61,110 nt of DNA from CALCNS01 sp964425745 (GCA_964425745.1 CAYRNW010000016.1:1-61110); one strand, 5' to 3'; positions 41,314-50,193 are shown, counted from the first letter of the stretch. Notes: generated by a model not told the origin, from the sequence alone. Made by a program: numbers and translations.

Positions 41314-42756
41314 ATGTCTAAAGAACGCTTATTTGACCTCATTGAAGGCAAGAAAGAACAGTACACGAAAGCTGCGGATCAAATTTGGTCTCATCCAGAG
41401 ACACGGTATGAAGAAAAGCTTTCTTCAGCGGTGTTGATTAATCTCCTACGCAAGGAAGGGTTCGTAGTAGAAGAAAATGTAGGCGACATTCCTTATGCCT
41501 TTGTTGGGACATGGGGTTCCGGTTCTCCTCGAATCGGGTTTTTAGGGGAGTTTGATGCCTTAGGCAGTTTGAGCCAAAAAGCCGATGTTGCGGTTCGTGA
41601 GGCAATCAAACAAGGTGGTCACGGCCACGGTTGTGGACATCATTTGTTGGGCACCGCTTCTTTGGCTTCCGTCGTAGCATTAAAAGAGTACATGAGCGAG
41701 CAAAAAATCGCAGGAACGGTGCTTTATTATGGAACCCCTGGCGAAGAAGGGGGTTCGGGTAAGGCGTTTATGGCAAGAGAAGGCGTTTTTAAGGGATTAG
41801 ATGCAGCGATAACCTGGCATCCAGGAACTACTACAAACGTTTCTTCTGGTTCGTCTCTTGCTAATATTCAAGTTTACTTCAAGTATATTGGCAGAGCCTC
41901 CCATGCCGGCGGCTCACCGCACCTAGGCCGCAGTGCTTTAGATGCTGTCGAACTGATGAACGTTGGGGTTCAATATCTTCGCGAGCACATCATTACTGAA
42001 GCTCGGGTCCATTACGCCATCATAAACACCGGAGGGAAGAGCCCTAATGTCGTTCAACCGGAAGCCGAAGTGTTGTATCTGATTCGGGCACCCAAAAATC
42101 AACAAGTCAAAGATATTTTCGAAAGAGTGTGCGATATCGCTCGCGGTGCGGCCTTGATGACATCTACCCAAATGTCTTTCCAAATTGACAAAGCCTGCTC
42201 CAACTTGATTCCTAATGAAACCCTCGAAAAATTGATGAATGAAAATTTGAAACTAATTCCGACTCGTGTTCCTAGTGAAGAAGAATTGGCCTTTGCTGAA
42301 GAAATTCAGAAAACTTTATCGGAAGAAGAAAAAGCAAGCACCTTAAAAGCGCTGGTTCAAGAATATGGGGAAAAAGAAGCCAGAACATTACGTGAACAAT
42401 TAACTCAACCTCTATTGAATGACAAGCTTTGGCCGTACAAGACTTCTGACAAAGCGATGTCAGGATCAACCGACGTTTCAGATGTTTCCTGGATTGCCCC
42501 TACCGTTCAATGCAATACCAGCTGTTATGCACTGAATACTCCGGGACATTCTTGGCAGTTGGTTGCTCAAGGTAAAAACAATTGGGCACATGGCGGGATG
42601 ATGACTGCTGCAAAAGCGATGGCAGGAGTAGGCTTAGATTTATTTTTGAATCCGGGTTTATTAAATGAAGCCAAAGCAGAGTTAGCGGACCGCGTCGGTC
42701 CGGAAGGATATGTGTGTCCGATTCCGGCCGGGGTACAACCTTCTCCCGTGAAATGA
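41314..42756 (+). CDS. abgB: M20 amidohydrolase, AbgB-like (p-aminobenzoyl-glutamate hydrolase subunit B)
   Basis: 480 residues. Metal-site motifs of the M20D family are GHGHGCGHHLLGTAS and GTPGEEGGSGKAFMA, then the dimerisation-domain stretch GRASHAGGSPHLGRSALDAV. The protein is longer than AbgA-type enzymes and most like AbgB. In E. coli AbgA and AbgB form a heterodimer that splits p-aminobenzoyl-glutamate. Related pairs may hydrolyse other N-acyl or dipeptide substrates. GGAGG lies 8 bases before the ATG. It is followed 8 bases later by the AbgA-like gene. Confidence 0.85.
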   Translation: MSKERLFDLIEGKKEQYTKAADQIWSHPETRYEEKLSSAVLINLLRKEGFVVEENVGDIPYAFVGTWGSGSPRIGFLGEFDALGSLSQKADVAVREAIKQGGHGHGCGHHLLGTASLASVVALKEYMSEQKIAGTVLYYGTPGEEGGSGKAFMAREGVFKGLDAAITWHPGTTTNVSSGSSLANIQVYFKYIGRASHAGGSPHLGRSALDAVELMNVGVQYLREHIITEARVHYAIINTGGKSPNVVQPEAEVLYLIRAPKNQQVKDIFERVCDIARGAALMTSTQMSFQIDKACSNLIPNETLEKLMNENLKLIPTRVPSEEELAFAEEIQKTLSEEEKASTLKALVQEYGEKEARTLREQLTQPLLNDKLWPYKTSDKAMSGSTDVSDVSWIAPTVQCNTSCYALNTPGHSWQLVAQGKNNWAHGGMMTAAKAMAGVGLDLFLNPGLLNEAKAELADRVGPEGYVCPIPAGVQPSPVK

Positions 42757-42764
42757 GGATGACT

Positions 42765-44099
42765 ATGAAATCGTTAGTAGAGCGCGCTCAGCGTTTACAG
42801 GAAGAACAAATCAAACTTCGTCGAGATTTTCATCATTATGCGGAAGCCGGTTGGACGGAAGTTCGAACAGCTTCGATTATTGCCAGGCGGCTTGTTGAAC
42901 TCGGCTATGAAGTAAAAATGGGGCGCGAAGTCATTGTTGCAGAAGATCGAATGGGCTTACCTTCTCAAGAAAATCTAGATAAACATTATCAACGAGCTTT
43001 GGCTCAAGGCGCAATCCCCGAATATGCTGAAAAGCTTAAAGACGGGTTCACCGGTGTAGTAGCGATCCTTCGAAACGGAGAAGGCCCCGTAATTGGTATG
43101 CGTTTTGATATTGATGCCGTAGAGATGAACGAACCCCAAGGAACAGAACGTAGACCCGGACGAGAAGGGTTTGCTTCGGTCAATCCCGGTGCTATGCATT
43201 CTTGCGGTCACGATGGACATGCGACGATAGGTCTAGGGGTTGCAGAACTTTTGTTGGAGTATCGGGAGCACTTTAGTGGTACTGTAAAGCTGGTGTTCCA
43301 ACAAGCAGAAGAGGGAGTCCGAGGAGCAAAATCAATTGTCAGCTCGGGAATCCTTGATGATGTGGATTATATGTTAGGTTCACATATCGGCAATGGAGCA
43401 CCGGTGGGGACTTTTACACCCGGTCAAGACGGGATGTTAGCAACCAGCAAAATAGATGCCACTTTTACTGGGAAAGCAGCTCACGCCGGTGGTAATCCCG
43501 ATGGAGGCAAAAATGCCTTATTGGCTGCTGCAACAGCAGTTATGAATCTATATGCCATTCCTCGTCACAAATCCGGTGCGACCCGCGTAAATGTTGGCCG
43601 ATTACAAGCAGGAACCGGACGTAATGTAATTCCGGATCATGCTCTGTTATCTTTGGAAACGCGGGGAGAAACCAGTGCTTTGAATCAGCATATGTATGAA
43701 TATGCAATGCGGATTCTCAAAACGTCGGCTGAAATGCACGATTGTGGTCTGGAAACCAAACCTATGGGAGCTGCTCAAGGTGGGATTAGTAATCGTGAAC
43801 TGATGGCACGTGTTGCTGAGGTTGCCAGAAAATTGGGTTGTTTCCACACAATCTCTACGGAGCCCGGTAAAGTAGGAGGCAGTGAAGATTATACCTACAT
43901 GATGGAGCGAGTTGAACAAAACGGTGGCCAAGCAATTTTCATGGGCTTAGGAGCAAAATTGGGTAGCGGAGGTTCTGCTTCGGCTTCCGCAGTTGAGGGA
44001 GGCGCTCACACCATTGATTTTGATTTCGATGAAGCCTGTCTGCCGTTAGGCAGCGCGATTTTCACTGCAATTGCCTTGGAACTAGCAAAAAAAGCATAA
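42765..44099 (+). CDS. abgA: M20 amidohydrolase, AbgA-like (p-aminobenzoyl-glutamate hydrolase subunit A)
   Basis: 444 residues from the ATG at 42765 (GAGG at 6 bases; two earlier in-frame ATGs overlap the upstream stop or the ribosome site). Motifs are MHSCGHDGHATIGLGVAEL, VFQQAEEGVRGAKSIV and AAHAGGNPDGGKNALLAA, with the late metal-ligand region KVGGSEDYTYMMERV. It pairs with the preceding AbgB-like gene, so a two-subunit hydrolase is likely. The substrate is inferred, not shown. Confidence 0.86.
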   Translation: MKSLVERAQRLQEEQIKLRRDFHHYAEAGWTEVRTASIIARRLVELGYEVKMGREVIVAEDRMGLPSQENLDKHYQRALAQGAIPEYAEKLKDGFTGVVAILRNGEGPVIGMRFDIDAVEMNEPQGTERRPGREGFASVNPGAMHSCGHDGHATIGLGVAELLLEYREHFSGTVKLVFQQAEEGVRGAKSIVSSGILDDVDYMLGSHIGNGAPVGTFTPGQDGMLATSKIDATFTGKAAHAGGNPDGGKNALLAAATAVMNLYAIPRHKSGATRVNVGRLQAGTGRNVIPDHALLSLETRGETSALNQHMYEYAMRILKTSAEMHDCGLETKPMGAAQGGISNRELMARVAEVARKLGCFHTISTEPGKVGGSEDYTYMMERVEQNGGQAIFMGLGAKLGSGGSASASAVEGGAHTIDFDFDEACLPLGSAIFTAIALELAKKA

Positions 44100-44103
44100 A
44101 ATG

Positions 44104-44146
44104 CATAAAAGCAGAGGCAACCATTAAGGTTGCCTCTGCTTTTATG
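44104..44146. terminator. Terminator between abgA and kbl
   Basis: Perfect 19-bp arms (CATAAAAGCAGAGGCAACC and complement) around ATTAA begin 4 bases after the abgA stop. A and T tracts within the arms suit both convergent genes. Confidence 0.9.
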
Positions 44147-44152
44147 TTTCTT

Positions 44153-45328
44153 TTAAATGATACCCATTTCTTTACCGACGGCTTCAAACTGTTCCAAAGC
44201 AAATTCTAAATCGGATTTTTGATGTGAGGCCGAGATCATGACGCGAATTCGGGCTTTCCCCTTTGGCACGGTGGGGAAGCCGATTGCCATGGCAAAAATG
44301 CCTTTTTCAAATAACTTGGCACTGAATTTCCGAGCAATATCTGCTTCACCTAACATGACAGGTGTAATTGGAGTAGCCGAATTACCGGTATCAAAGCCCA
44401 GGTTCTTCATACCTTCTTTGAAGAAGCGGCCATTTTCCCAGAGACGATCCACCAATTCCGTGCTTTCACTGAGGATGCGAATAGCCTCCAAGGTTGCTGC
44501 AACATCAGCTGCAGGTAAAGCTGAAGAGAATAAGAAGGGTCGTGCTTTCTGTTTTAAATATTGGATTAATACAGAAGAACCGGCAATAAAGCCACCGACT
44601 GTTCCAATTGCTTTAGAAAAGGTGCCAATTTCAATGTCGCAGCGGCCATGAAGACCGAAATGATCGACGATTCCGCGGCCGCCCGTGCCTAACACGCCTT
44701 CACCATGAGCGTCGTCGACCATGGATAATGCACCGTATTTTTCACACAACTCTACAATTTTCGGTAAATCGGCAACATCACCATCCATAGAGAAGACTCC
44801 ATCGGTAATGACCAAGACACGCCCGGCGTTTTCGCCTTGCAACAACTCTTCTAAGTGTTGCATATCTCCATGACGGAAAACCTTGATTTTTGCTCCGGAT
44901 AAGCGTGCTCCATCAATGATTGAAGCGTGATTTAATTCATCGGACAAAATCGTGTCGGCTTTTCCGACCAAAGGAGAAATAACGGCTTGGTTTGCGACAA
45001 AGCCACCTTGAAGAGTCAATGCCGCTTCCACTTTTTTAAAGCGGGCAACTTCTTCATCCAATTGAACATGGATCGTTTGCGTTCCGGCTATAGAACGCAC
45101 CGCAGCCGGTCCCACACCATAGGTATCGATTGCGTCTTTAGCAGCCTGGACCATACGGGGATGATTGGCTAACCCTAAATAGTTATTCGAACATAAGTTC
45201 AGAACTTTTTTTCCGTCGACTTGAGTCCAGGCTCCTTGAGCAGACTCAATGGTTCGAATGGAGTTATAGAGGCCTGTAGCTTTGAGTTCATCCATGGTGT
45301 CCAGAAGATATTGCATATTTTCTTTCAT
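44153..45328 (-). CDS. kbl: Glycine C-acetyltransferase (2-amino-3-ketobutyrate CoA ligase)
   Basis: 391 residues, PLP alpha-oxoamine synthase family. The aldimine lysine is in EIGTFSKAIGTVGGF. Cofactor contacts include SMVDDAHGEGVLG and SDELNHASIIDG, and the N-terminal half has LCSNNYLGLANHPRM. Kbl converts 2-amino-3-ketobutyrate and CoA to glycine and acetyl-CoA in threonine breakdown. The length and N-terminus fit Kbl better than BioF, but the family is hard to split by eye. Threonine dehydrogenase (tdh), the usual partner, is absent. AAGGAGG precedes the ATG. Confidence 0.88.
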   Translation of the reverse strand: MKENMQYLLDTMDELKATGLYNSIRTIESAQGAWTQVDGKKVLNLCSNNYLGLANHPRMVQAAKDAIDTYGVGPAAVRSIAGTQTIHVQLDEEVARFKKVEAALTLQGGFVANQAVISPLVGKADTILSDELNHASIIDGARLSGAKIKVFRHGDMQHLEELLQGENAGRVLVITDGVFSMDGDVADLPKIVELCEKYGALSMVDDAHGEGVLGTGGRGIVDHFGLHGRCDIEIGTFSKAIGTVGGFIAGSSVLIQYLKQKARPFLFSSALPAADVAATLEAIRILSESTELVDRLWENGRFFKEGMKNLGFDTGNSATPITPVMLGEADIARKFSAKLFEKGIFAMAIGFPTVPKGKARIRVMISASHQKSDLEFALEQFEAVGKEMGII

Positions 45329-45454
45329 GGGAAAACCTCCTTGTTATTAGACCGAGCTTTATGAACTCGATTTATGATGCTGATTTCAACTTCTCTTTTC
45401 TAAATGTGATTTCCTTCTCAAACCGGAGAAGATGCTGTCGATTGCTAAAATATC

Positions 45455-45483
45455 TGGACATTTCTCCTTTGGTTGTGCATAAT
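45455..45483 (+). promoter_or_regulatory. Promoter of the radical SAM gene
   Basis: TGGACA (45455-45460) and CATAAT (45478-45483) with a 17-base spacer; each differs from consensus at one position. Confidence 0.65.
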
Positions 45484-45504
45484 GAGAGCTGAGGAGGCGC
45501 TGAC

Positions 45505-47277
45505 ATGAAGATTTTACTCGCTACTCTTAACAGCCAATATGTTCATACATCCTTGAGCGTACGAACGCTACGACAAGCCTATATACAAAAAGGATTAGAA
45601 CGTTTCAGTGATTTGATTGTAAAGGAATATACCATTAATGAAGACTGGCGTCAGATTGCGGATGATATTTTCTTTTTGCAACCAGAAGTGGTCTTGTTTT
45701 CTTGTTATATTTGGAACATGAAGGAGATTGATCAAATCGCGAGGCGCCTCAAGCAATGGCGTCAAAATCTTAAGCTTTTAGCAGGCGGTCCTGAGCTTGG
45801 CTTTACTCCCGAATCCAGTTTGCGACGTTATCCTTGGATTGATGGAATCTTCTGTGGGGAAGGGGAAGTAAGCTTTCCGAGCGTCATGAAAACATTCTTT
45901 CAAAAAGGGGTTCTTCTTCCTCAAGAAGGCTTCGTTGTAAAGACTGAAGAGGGAGCATGTTTAGGAGATACAAAACCAATCTTTGTGCCTGATTTAGATC
46001 AAATCGCCTTTTCCTACCCTACTGCTGAACTTGTTTGGCTAAAAGACCAGATTTTATATTATGAGAGCAGTCGTGGTTGCCCTTATTCCTGTCAGTATTG
46101 CTTGTCCTCGGTGCATCAACCGGTCCGCTTTCTCCCGTTACAACGAGTGTTTCGTGAAATGGATCAATTTATTGAAGCTGGGGTCCGCCAAGTAAAATTT
46201 GTCGATCGCACCTTCAACGCACATCGAAGCAGAGCGAGGGAAATCTGGCGATATCTGATAGAAAAGAACAGTCAAACCAATTTTCATTTTGAGCTAGCAG
46301 CGGATTTGTTGGAGCAAGAAGACATTGAACTTTTAAGACGAGTTCCCAAAGGCATGTTCCAATTTGAGATTGGGGTTCAGAGTACGAATCCACGTACCTT
46401 GGCATTAGTACAACGCATTACCGATTTTGAGAAGATTAAGCAAATGGTTTCACAAATCCGTGAGCTTGGGACGATCCATCTACATTTGGATCTCATTGCT
46501 GGGTTACCCGGTGAAGATTTTCGTAGCTTTGGTAAATCGTTTGATGACGTCTACCAATTAGGTAGCCATATGCTTCAATTAGGTTTTCTTAAAGTTCTTC
46601 CCGGGACTGCAATGGAAACCAACGCAAAAAGTTATGGGTTGGTTTATGATCAAGAACCGCCTTACGAGATTTTAGCAACGGCGCACTTGAAACCTGAAGA
46701 ACTGCTCCGGCTCCACCATATAGAAGAGCTTTTTGAAAGGTATGACAATTCGGGAAAGTTTTCTTTTACCATGGAAGGATTGATTGAGCTTTATGAGGGG
46801 GCTTTTGCTTGTTATGAAGCAATGGCACAGATGTTTCAGAAACAAGGGTGGCTGTTTCATCCGGTGCGTGAAGGGGTTCATTGGCAGAGATTGTGGCAAT
46901 TTATTGAAGTTTCACCCGGAGATCACTGGCTCAAACGAAGACTTTTGCAGCGGATGAAGCTTGATTTTTATCTCAAATTTGCAGATGAAGATTTTCCAAT
47001 CGAGGCATTAGAAGAAAAAGCAAGTCTAGAAGAAAAGCGTCTCATCCAAAACGCTCTGCGAGAATGGATGGGACCTCAATCTAAAAAAAAGTGGAAGGTC
47101 CGAGGAGTATGGCTCGAAGGGACAAAGCATCAGCTGCTGACAGCTATAGGAGATCAATTCGAAACCCCATATTCAACACCAAAAGCGTTGTATGTTTTTT
47201 TGTATGATTTGGAAAACCACAGAGAATGTGTAAATTGGTTTGAAATCGAAGAATTATCTAAAACAAATTTTCTCTAG
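45505..47277 (+). CDS. B12-binding domain radical SAM protein (DUF4080 type)
   Basis: 590 residues. An N-terminal cobalamin-binding Rossmann-like domain (about 1-140, with LLATLNSQYVHTSLSVRTL and LLAGGPELGFTPE) is followed by a radical SAM barrel with the 4Fe-4S motif SSRGCPYSCQYCLSS. The barrel contains EIGVQSTNPRTLALVQR and HLDLIAGLPGED, shared with MiaB-like and HemN-like enzymes. A C-terminal DUF4080-like helical region follows. Methylation or another radical reaction on an unknown substrate is likely. Own promoter, GAGGAGG ribosome site. Confidence 0.9.
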   Translation: MKILLATLNSQYVHTSLSVRTLRQAYIQKGLERFSDLIVKEYTINEDWRQIADDIFFLQPEVVLFSCYIWNMKEIDQIARRLKQWRQNLKLLAGGPELGFTPESSLRRYPWIDGIFCGEGEVSFPSVMKTFFQKGVLLPQEGFVVKTEEGACLGDTKPIFVPDLDQIAFSYPTAELVWLKDQILYYESSRGCPYSCQYCLSSVHQPVRFLPLQRVFREMDQFIEAGVRQVKFVDRTFNAHRSRAREIWRYLIEKNSQTNFHFELAADLLEQEDIELLRRVPKGMFQFEIGVQSTNPRTLALVQRITDFEKIKQMVSQIRELGTIHLHLDLIAGLPGEDFRSFGKSFDDVYQLGSHMLQLGFLKVLPGTAMETNAKSYGLVYDQEPPYEILATAHLKPEELLRLHHIEELFERYDNSGKFSFTMEGLIELYEGAFACYEAMAQMFQKQGWLFHPVREGVHWQRLWQFIEVSPGDHWLKRRLLQRMKLDFYLKFADEDFPIEALEEKASLEEKRLIQNALREWMGPQSKKKWKVRGVWLEGTKHQLLTAIGDQFETPYSTPKALYVFLYDLENHRECVNWFEIEELSKTNFL

Positions 47278-47339
47278 AAGGAATTTAGAAAAATAGCAAG
47301 AATATTACAGTAAGAATCAACTGAGGAGGTGTTTTATCA

Positions 47340-47480
47340 ATGGCAAAGTATCGTTGTATCGTATGTGGATATCTCTATGACCCAGCAGAAGAAAACAATG
47401 TCGCTTTTGAGGATCTACCCGAAGATTGGGTATGCCCAGTATGTGGTGTAGGGAAAGATCAATTCGAAAAAGAAGAATAA
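47340..47480 (+). CDS. Rubredoxin, short-loop type
   Basis: 46 residues: two CxxC pairs, CIVC (Cys6, Cys9) and CPVC (Cys32, Cys35), bind one iron. The ends YLYDPAEEN and EDLPEDWVCPVCGVGKDQFE are standard. About seven residues of the usual loop (GDPDNGVAPGT region) are missing, as in the 45-residue rubredoxin of Desulfovibrio desulfuricans. GAGGAGGTG precedes the ATG. It is a small cytoplasmic electron carrier, often serving oxygen or peroxide reduction in anaerobes. It lies 62 bases after the radical SAM gene and ends in its own terminator. Confidence 0.95.
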   Translation: MAKYRCIVCGYLYDPAEENNVAFEDLPEDWVCPVCGVGKDQFEKEE

Positions 47481-47488
47481 AAATGTTC

Positions 47489-47527
47489 AATACCGGAGCT
47501 GATCAAAGCTCCGGTATTGCTTTTTTT
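47489..47527 (+). terminator. Rubredoxin gene terminator
   Basis: 12-bp perfect arms (AATACCGGAGCT and complement) around GATCAA, followed by GC and seven T's. Confidence 0.93.
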
Positions 47528-47540
47528 AGTATTTCTTTAT

Positions 47541-47569
47541 TTGACACCGGTTGTGAGCTTTGCTATACT
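47541..47569 (+). promoter_or_regulatory. Promoter of the HypE/PurM-fold gene
   Basis: TTGACA (47541-47546) and TATACT (47564-47569) with a 17-base spacer. Confidence 0.75.
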
Positions 47570-47617
47570 GATAACGCTCTAAAAAGTAAACCTGTTAACG
47601 GCGGAGGAATGAAATCT

Positions 47618-48616
47618 ATGCGGGTAGGAAAATTAACCCCAGATGAGCTGAACCAATTTGTATTTCGTCACTTGGTTCAGCGAAGACCGGAAATCTTGGT
47701 GCGTTCTGCATTAGGGGAAGACTCTACGCTTTTGGATTTAGGAGATTCCTTATGTGTGATGTCAACCGATCCTATTACGGGTGCTTCTCAAAAATCCGGG
47801 TGGCTAGCTGTTCATGTTTCAGCCAATGATGTTGCATCCAATGGAGCAGAGCCGGTTTGCTGTCTGATGACAATTTTAGCACCTCCCGATTGTCCCATGG
47901 CTGAAATCGAACAAGTGATGCAGGACGCTGCAAAAGCAGCAACCGAACTCAATATTGAAATCAGTGGTGGTCATACAGAGTTGACTTCAGCAGTCAATAG
48001 AATTGTATTATCTACAACTGTTATAGGCAAGGCCAACCGAAAAGGCATCTTACGAACCGATGGTGCGAAAGCGGGTGACGATATTGTCGTGACCAAAACT
48101 ATTGGGCTTGAAGGAACAGCGATTTTAGCACAAGATGCTAAAGACTATATGCTACAACGTTTCAGTGCAGAAGATATCGAAAGGGCGAGTATGCTCGTTG
48201 ATCAAATCAGCGTGGTAGCAGAAGGGCGGGCTGCAACTTCGTATGGGGTTCACGCGATGCATGATATTACCGAAGGTGGGTTACTGGGAGCTACGTATGA
48301 AATGGCTTCTGGTGCGGGGTTAGGGTTTGATCTTTTTGCCGACCAGATACCGATTGATCCCTTAACTAAAGCTTTTTGCGAATACCTACAACTCGATGTT
48401 CTCCGGTTTTTATCAAGCGGGAGCATGTTGATTTCTACTACCAATGGTCAAGAACTTGTTCAACATATAAAAAACCATGGAATCGCGGCAAGTGTAATTG
48501 GTCAATTTAAGCACAATAAGGATAAAAGGATCCTCAAGCAAGGTCAATGGCAAGAGGTTTCATCACCAGAAGGGGATGAACTCTGGAGAGGATTAGAACA
48601 GATCCATTCCAAGTAA
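47618..48616 (+). CDS. AIR synthase-related (HypE/PurM-fold) protein
   Basis: 332 residues from the ATG at 47618, about 10 bases after GGAGG; an ATG at 47609 is too close to that site. The PurM/HypE/ThiL/SelD fold shows in SALGEDSTLLDLGDSLCVMSTDPI, ANDVASNGAEPVCCLMTILAP, SGGHTELTSAV and MHDITEGGLLGATYEMA. It lacks the C-terminal cysteine of true HypE, and no other hydrogenase-maturation gene is near, so this is probably the orphan HypE-like family common in Clostridia. ATP-dependent activity is likely; the substrate is unknown. Confidence 0.82.
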   Translation: MRVGKLTPDELNQFVFRHLVQRRPEILVRSALGEDSTLLDLGDSLCVMSTDPITGASQKSGWLAVHVSANDVASNGAEPVCCLMTILAPPDCPMAEIEQVMQDAAKAATELNIEISGGHTELTSAVNRIVLSTTVIGKANRKGILRTDGAKAGDDIVVTKTIGLEGTAILAQDAKDYMLQRFSAEDIERASMLVDQISVVAEGRAATSYGVHAMHDITEGGLLGATYEMASGAGLGFDLFADQIPIDPLTKAFCEYLQLDVLRFLSSGSMLISTTNGQELVQHIKNHGIAASVIGQFKHNKDKRILKQGQWQEVSSPEGDELWRGLEQIHSK

Positions 48617-48652
48617 AGAAGCTTACAACCCATAAATTTTATAGAATCAACA

Positions 48653-48689
48653 GTTCATGTTTCGCGAAAGCGAAGCGTGAACTTTTTTT
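48653..48689 (+). terminator. Terminator before the division cluster
   Basis: GTTCATGTTTCGC pairs with GCGAAGCGTGAAC (13 bp with two G-T pairs) around a GAAA tetraloop, followed by seven T's. It isolates the mra/fts cluster from the upstream gene. Confidence 0.92.
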
Positions 48690-48736
48690 AATTTTTTTAA
48701 AAAACAAGAAGGAGATTCCTTCTGAGTGTTGAATTA

Positions 48737-48760
48737 TGGGTCTATGTGGGTCATAGTGGG
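48737..48760 (+). promoter_or_regulatory. MraZ operator (three TGGG repeats)
   Basis: TGGG occurs at 48737, 48747 and 48757, an exact 10-base period. This is the layout of MraZ binding boxes (short TGGG/GTGGG direct repeats about one helical turn apart) known from other bacteria. The array ends 20 bases before the mraZ start and just ahead of its ribosome site, so MraZ autoregulation of the cluster is likely. Confidence 0.75.
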
Positions 48761-48780
48761 GATTTTAAGGAGGTGACGGT

Positions 48781-49218
48781 ATGTTTTTGGGGAACTATCA
48801 GCATGCTTTGGATGAGAAGTCCAGATTAACGATACCGTCAAAATTCCGCGAAGGCCTAGGCAATCGTTTTTTTGCTACAACAGGTCTTGATCGAGCAATC
48901 TTCGTATATTCCTTAGACGAATGGAAAAAACTTGAAGAACAACTGCGAAAATTACCCATGACCAACAGTGAAGCGCGAGCATTTAATCGTGTCTTCTTTG
49001 GGAACGCTTTAGAATGCGAGCCCGATAAGCAGGGAAGGATTCTAATCCCTCCGCATTTGAAGAAACACGCTTTATTAGAGAAAGAGGCTGTTGTTGTTGG
49101 TGTTTCTACCCGTGTCGAAATTTGGAGCCGAGAGCAATGGGATCAGTATCAAGAACAAGCAGCGAATGTTTACGAACAAACGGCGGAGCACTTAGAGCGT
49201 TTGTTGCCCTCAATATAG
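48781..49218 (+). CDS. mraZ: Transcriptional regulator MraZ
   Basis: 145 residues, standard length. It contains two AbrB-like half-domains: MFLGNYQHALDEKSRLTIPSKFRE at the N-terminus and ALECEPDKQGRILIPPHLKKHA in the middle. MraZ is a ring-forming DNA-binding protein that usually represses its own division and cell-wall operon. AAGGAGGTG precedes the ATG, and three TGGG operator repeats lie directly upstream. First gene of the cluster. Confidence 0.97.
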   Translation: MFLGNYQHALDEKSRLTIPSKFREGLGNRFFATTGLDRAIFVYSLDEWKKLEEQLRKLPMTNSEARAFNRVFFGNALECEPDKQGRILIPPHLKKHALLEKEAVVVGVSTRVEIWSREQWDQYQEQAANVYEQTAEHLERLLPSI

Positions 49219-49228
49219 GAGGGATAAC

Positions 49229-50188
49229 ATGAATGAATTTTTACATGCAAGTGTATTGTTGCAGGAAGCAATGGAGTTTCTAAACCCTAAACCCGGCCAG
49301 GTATTTCTGGACTGTACTTTGGGTGCTGGCGGGCATAGCGAAGCAATTTTGAAGCAGCTTAACGGTACAGGCTTGGTAATTGGATTAGACCAAGACGAAA
49401 CAGCCATGGAGGCTGCTCGAGTCCGGTTAGCACGATTTGGTTCAACCTTTCAAGCACTACGATACAATTTTAAAGATTTGGATCAGGCTTTGAGAGAAGT
49501 TCCCATGGAGAGGGTCGATGGCATTTTATTTGACCTAGGTGTCTCTTCTCCTCAATTGGATTTTGAAGAAAGAGGATTTAGCTACTGGGGAAATGCACCG
49601 CTTGACATGAGAATGGACCAACGGCAGCAATATACGGCAGCAGATATCCTAACAACGTGCACACAGGCTGAATTAACTTCGATATTACGCGATTTTGGAG
49701 AAGAAAAGTGGGCATCGCGTATCGCTCAATTCATTATCGAAGCTAGAAAGACAGAACCGATACAAACCGCCAATCAATTCGTAGATATCATAAAAGCAGC
49801 GATCCCTGCTTCTGCTCGTAGAGAAGGAGGACATCCGGCTAAACGTAGTTTTCAGGCATTAAGAATTGCCGTTAACCAAGAACTTGAAGTCTTAAAAACA
49901 GGCTTAGAAAAAGCGATTCAACATCTAAAACCCGGTGGAGTTATTGTAGTGATTACGTTTCATTCACTCGAAGATCGAATTGTCAAACATTTTTTTAAGC
50001 AACAAGCCAATCCTTGCATTTGCCCTCCAAAGGCACCAATTTGCGTCTGTGGTCGTCGACCTACACTTCGTGTTTTGACCGGTAAACCCGTTATTGCCGG
50101 TGCTGTTGAAGTTGATCAAAATCCCAGATCAAAAAGTGCCAAACTCAGAGCTGCTGTTAAACTGAACATAGAAGAAAGTGAAAGGTGA
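49229..50188 (+). CDS. rsmH: 16S rRNA m4C1402 methyltransferase
   Basis: 319 residues. The SAM site is QVFLDCTLGAGGHSEAIL. Other family blocks are DGILFDLGVSSPQLDFEERGFSY, HPAKRSFQALRIAVNQEL, VITFHSLEDRIVKHFF and RSKSAKLRAAVK at the end. It methylates N4 of C1402 in the decoding centre. It follows mraZ by 10 bases, and its stop overlaps the spacer into ftsL. Confidence 0.97.
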   Translation: MNEFLHASVLLQEAMEFLNPKPGQVFLDCTLGAGGHSEAILKQLNGTGLVIGLDQDETAMEAARVRLARFGSTFQALRYNFKDLDQALREVPMERVDGILFDLGVSSPQLDFEERGFSYWGNAPLDMRMDQRQQYTAADILTTCTQAELTSILRDFGEEKWASRIAQFIIEARKTEPIQTANQFVDIIKAAIPASARREGGHPAKRSFQALRIAVNQELEVLKTGLEKAIQHLKPGGVIVVITFHSLEDRIVKHFFKQQANPCICPPKAPICVCGRRPTLRVLTGKPVIAGAVEVDQNPRSKSAKLRAAVKLNIEESER

Positions 50189-50193
50189 GATTC

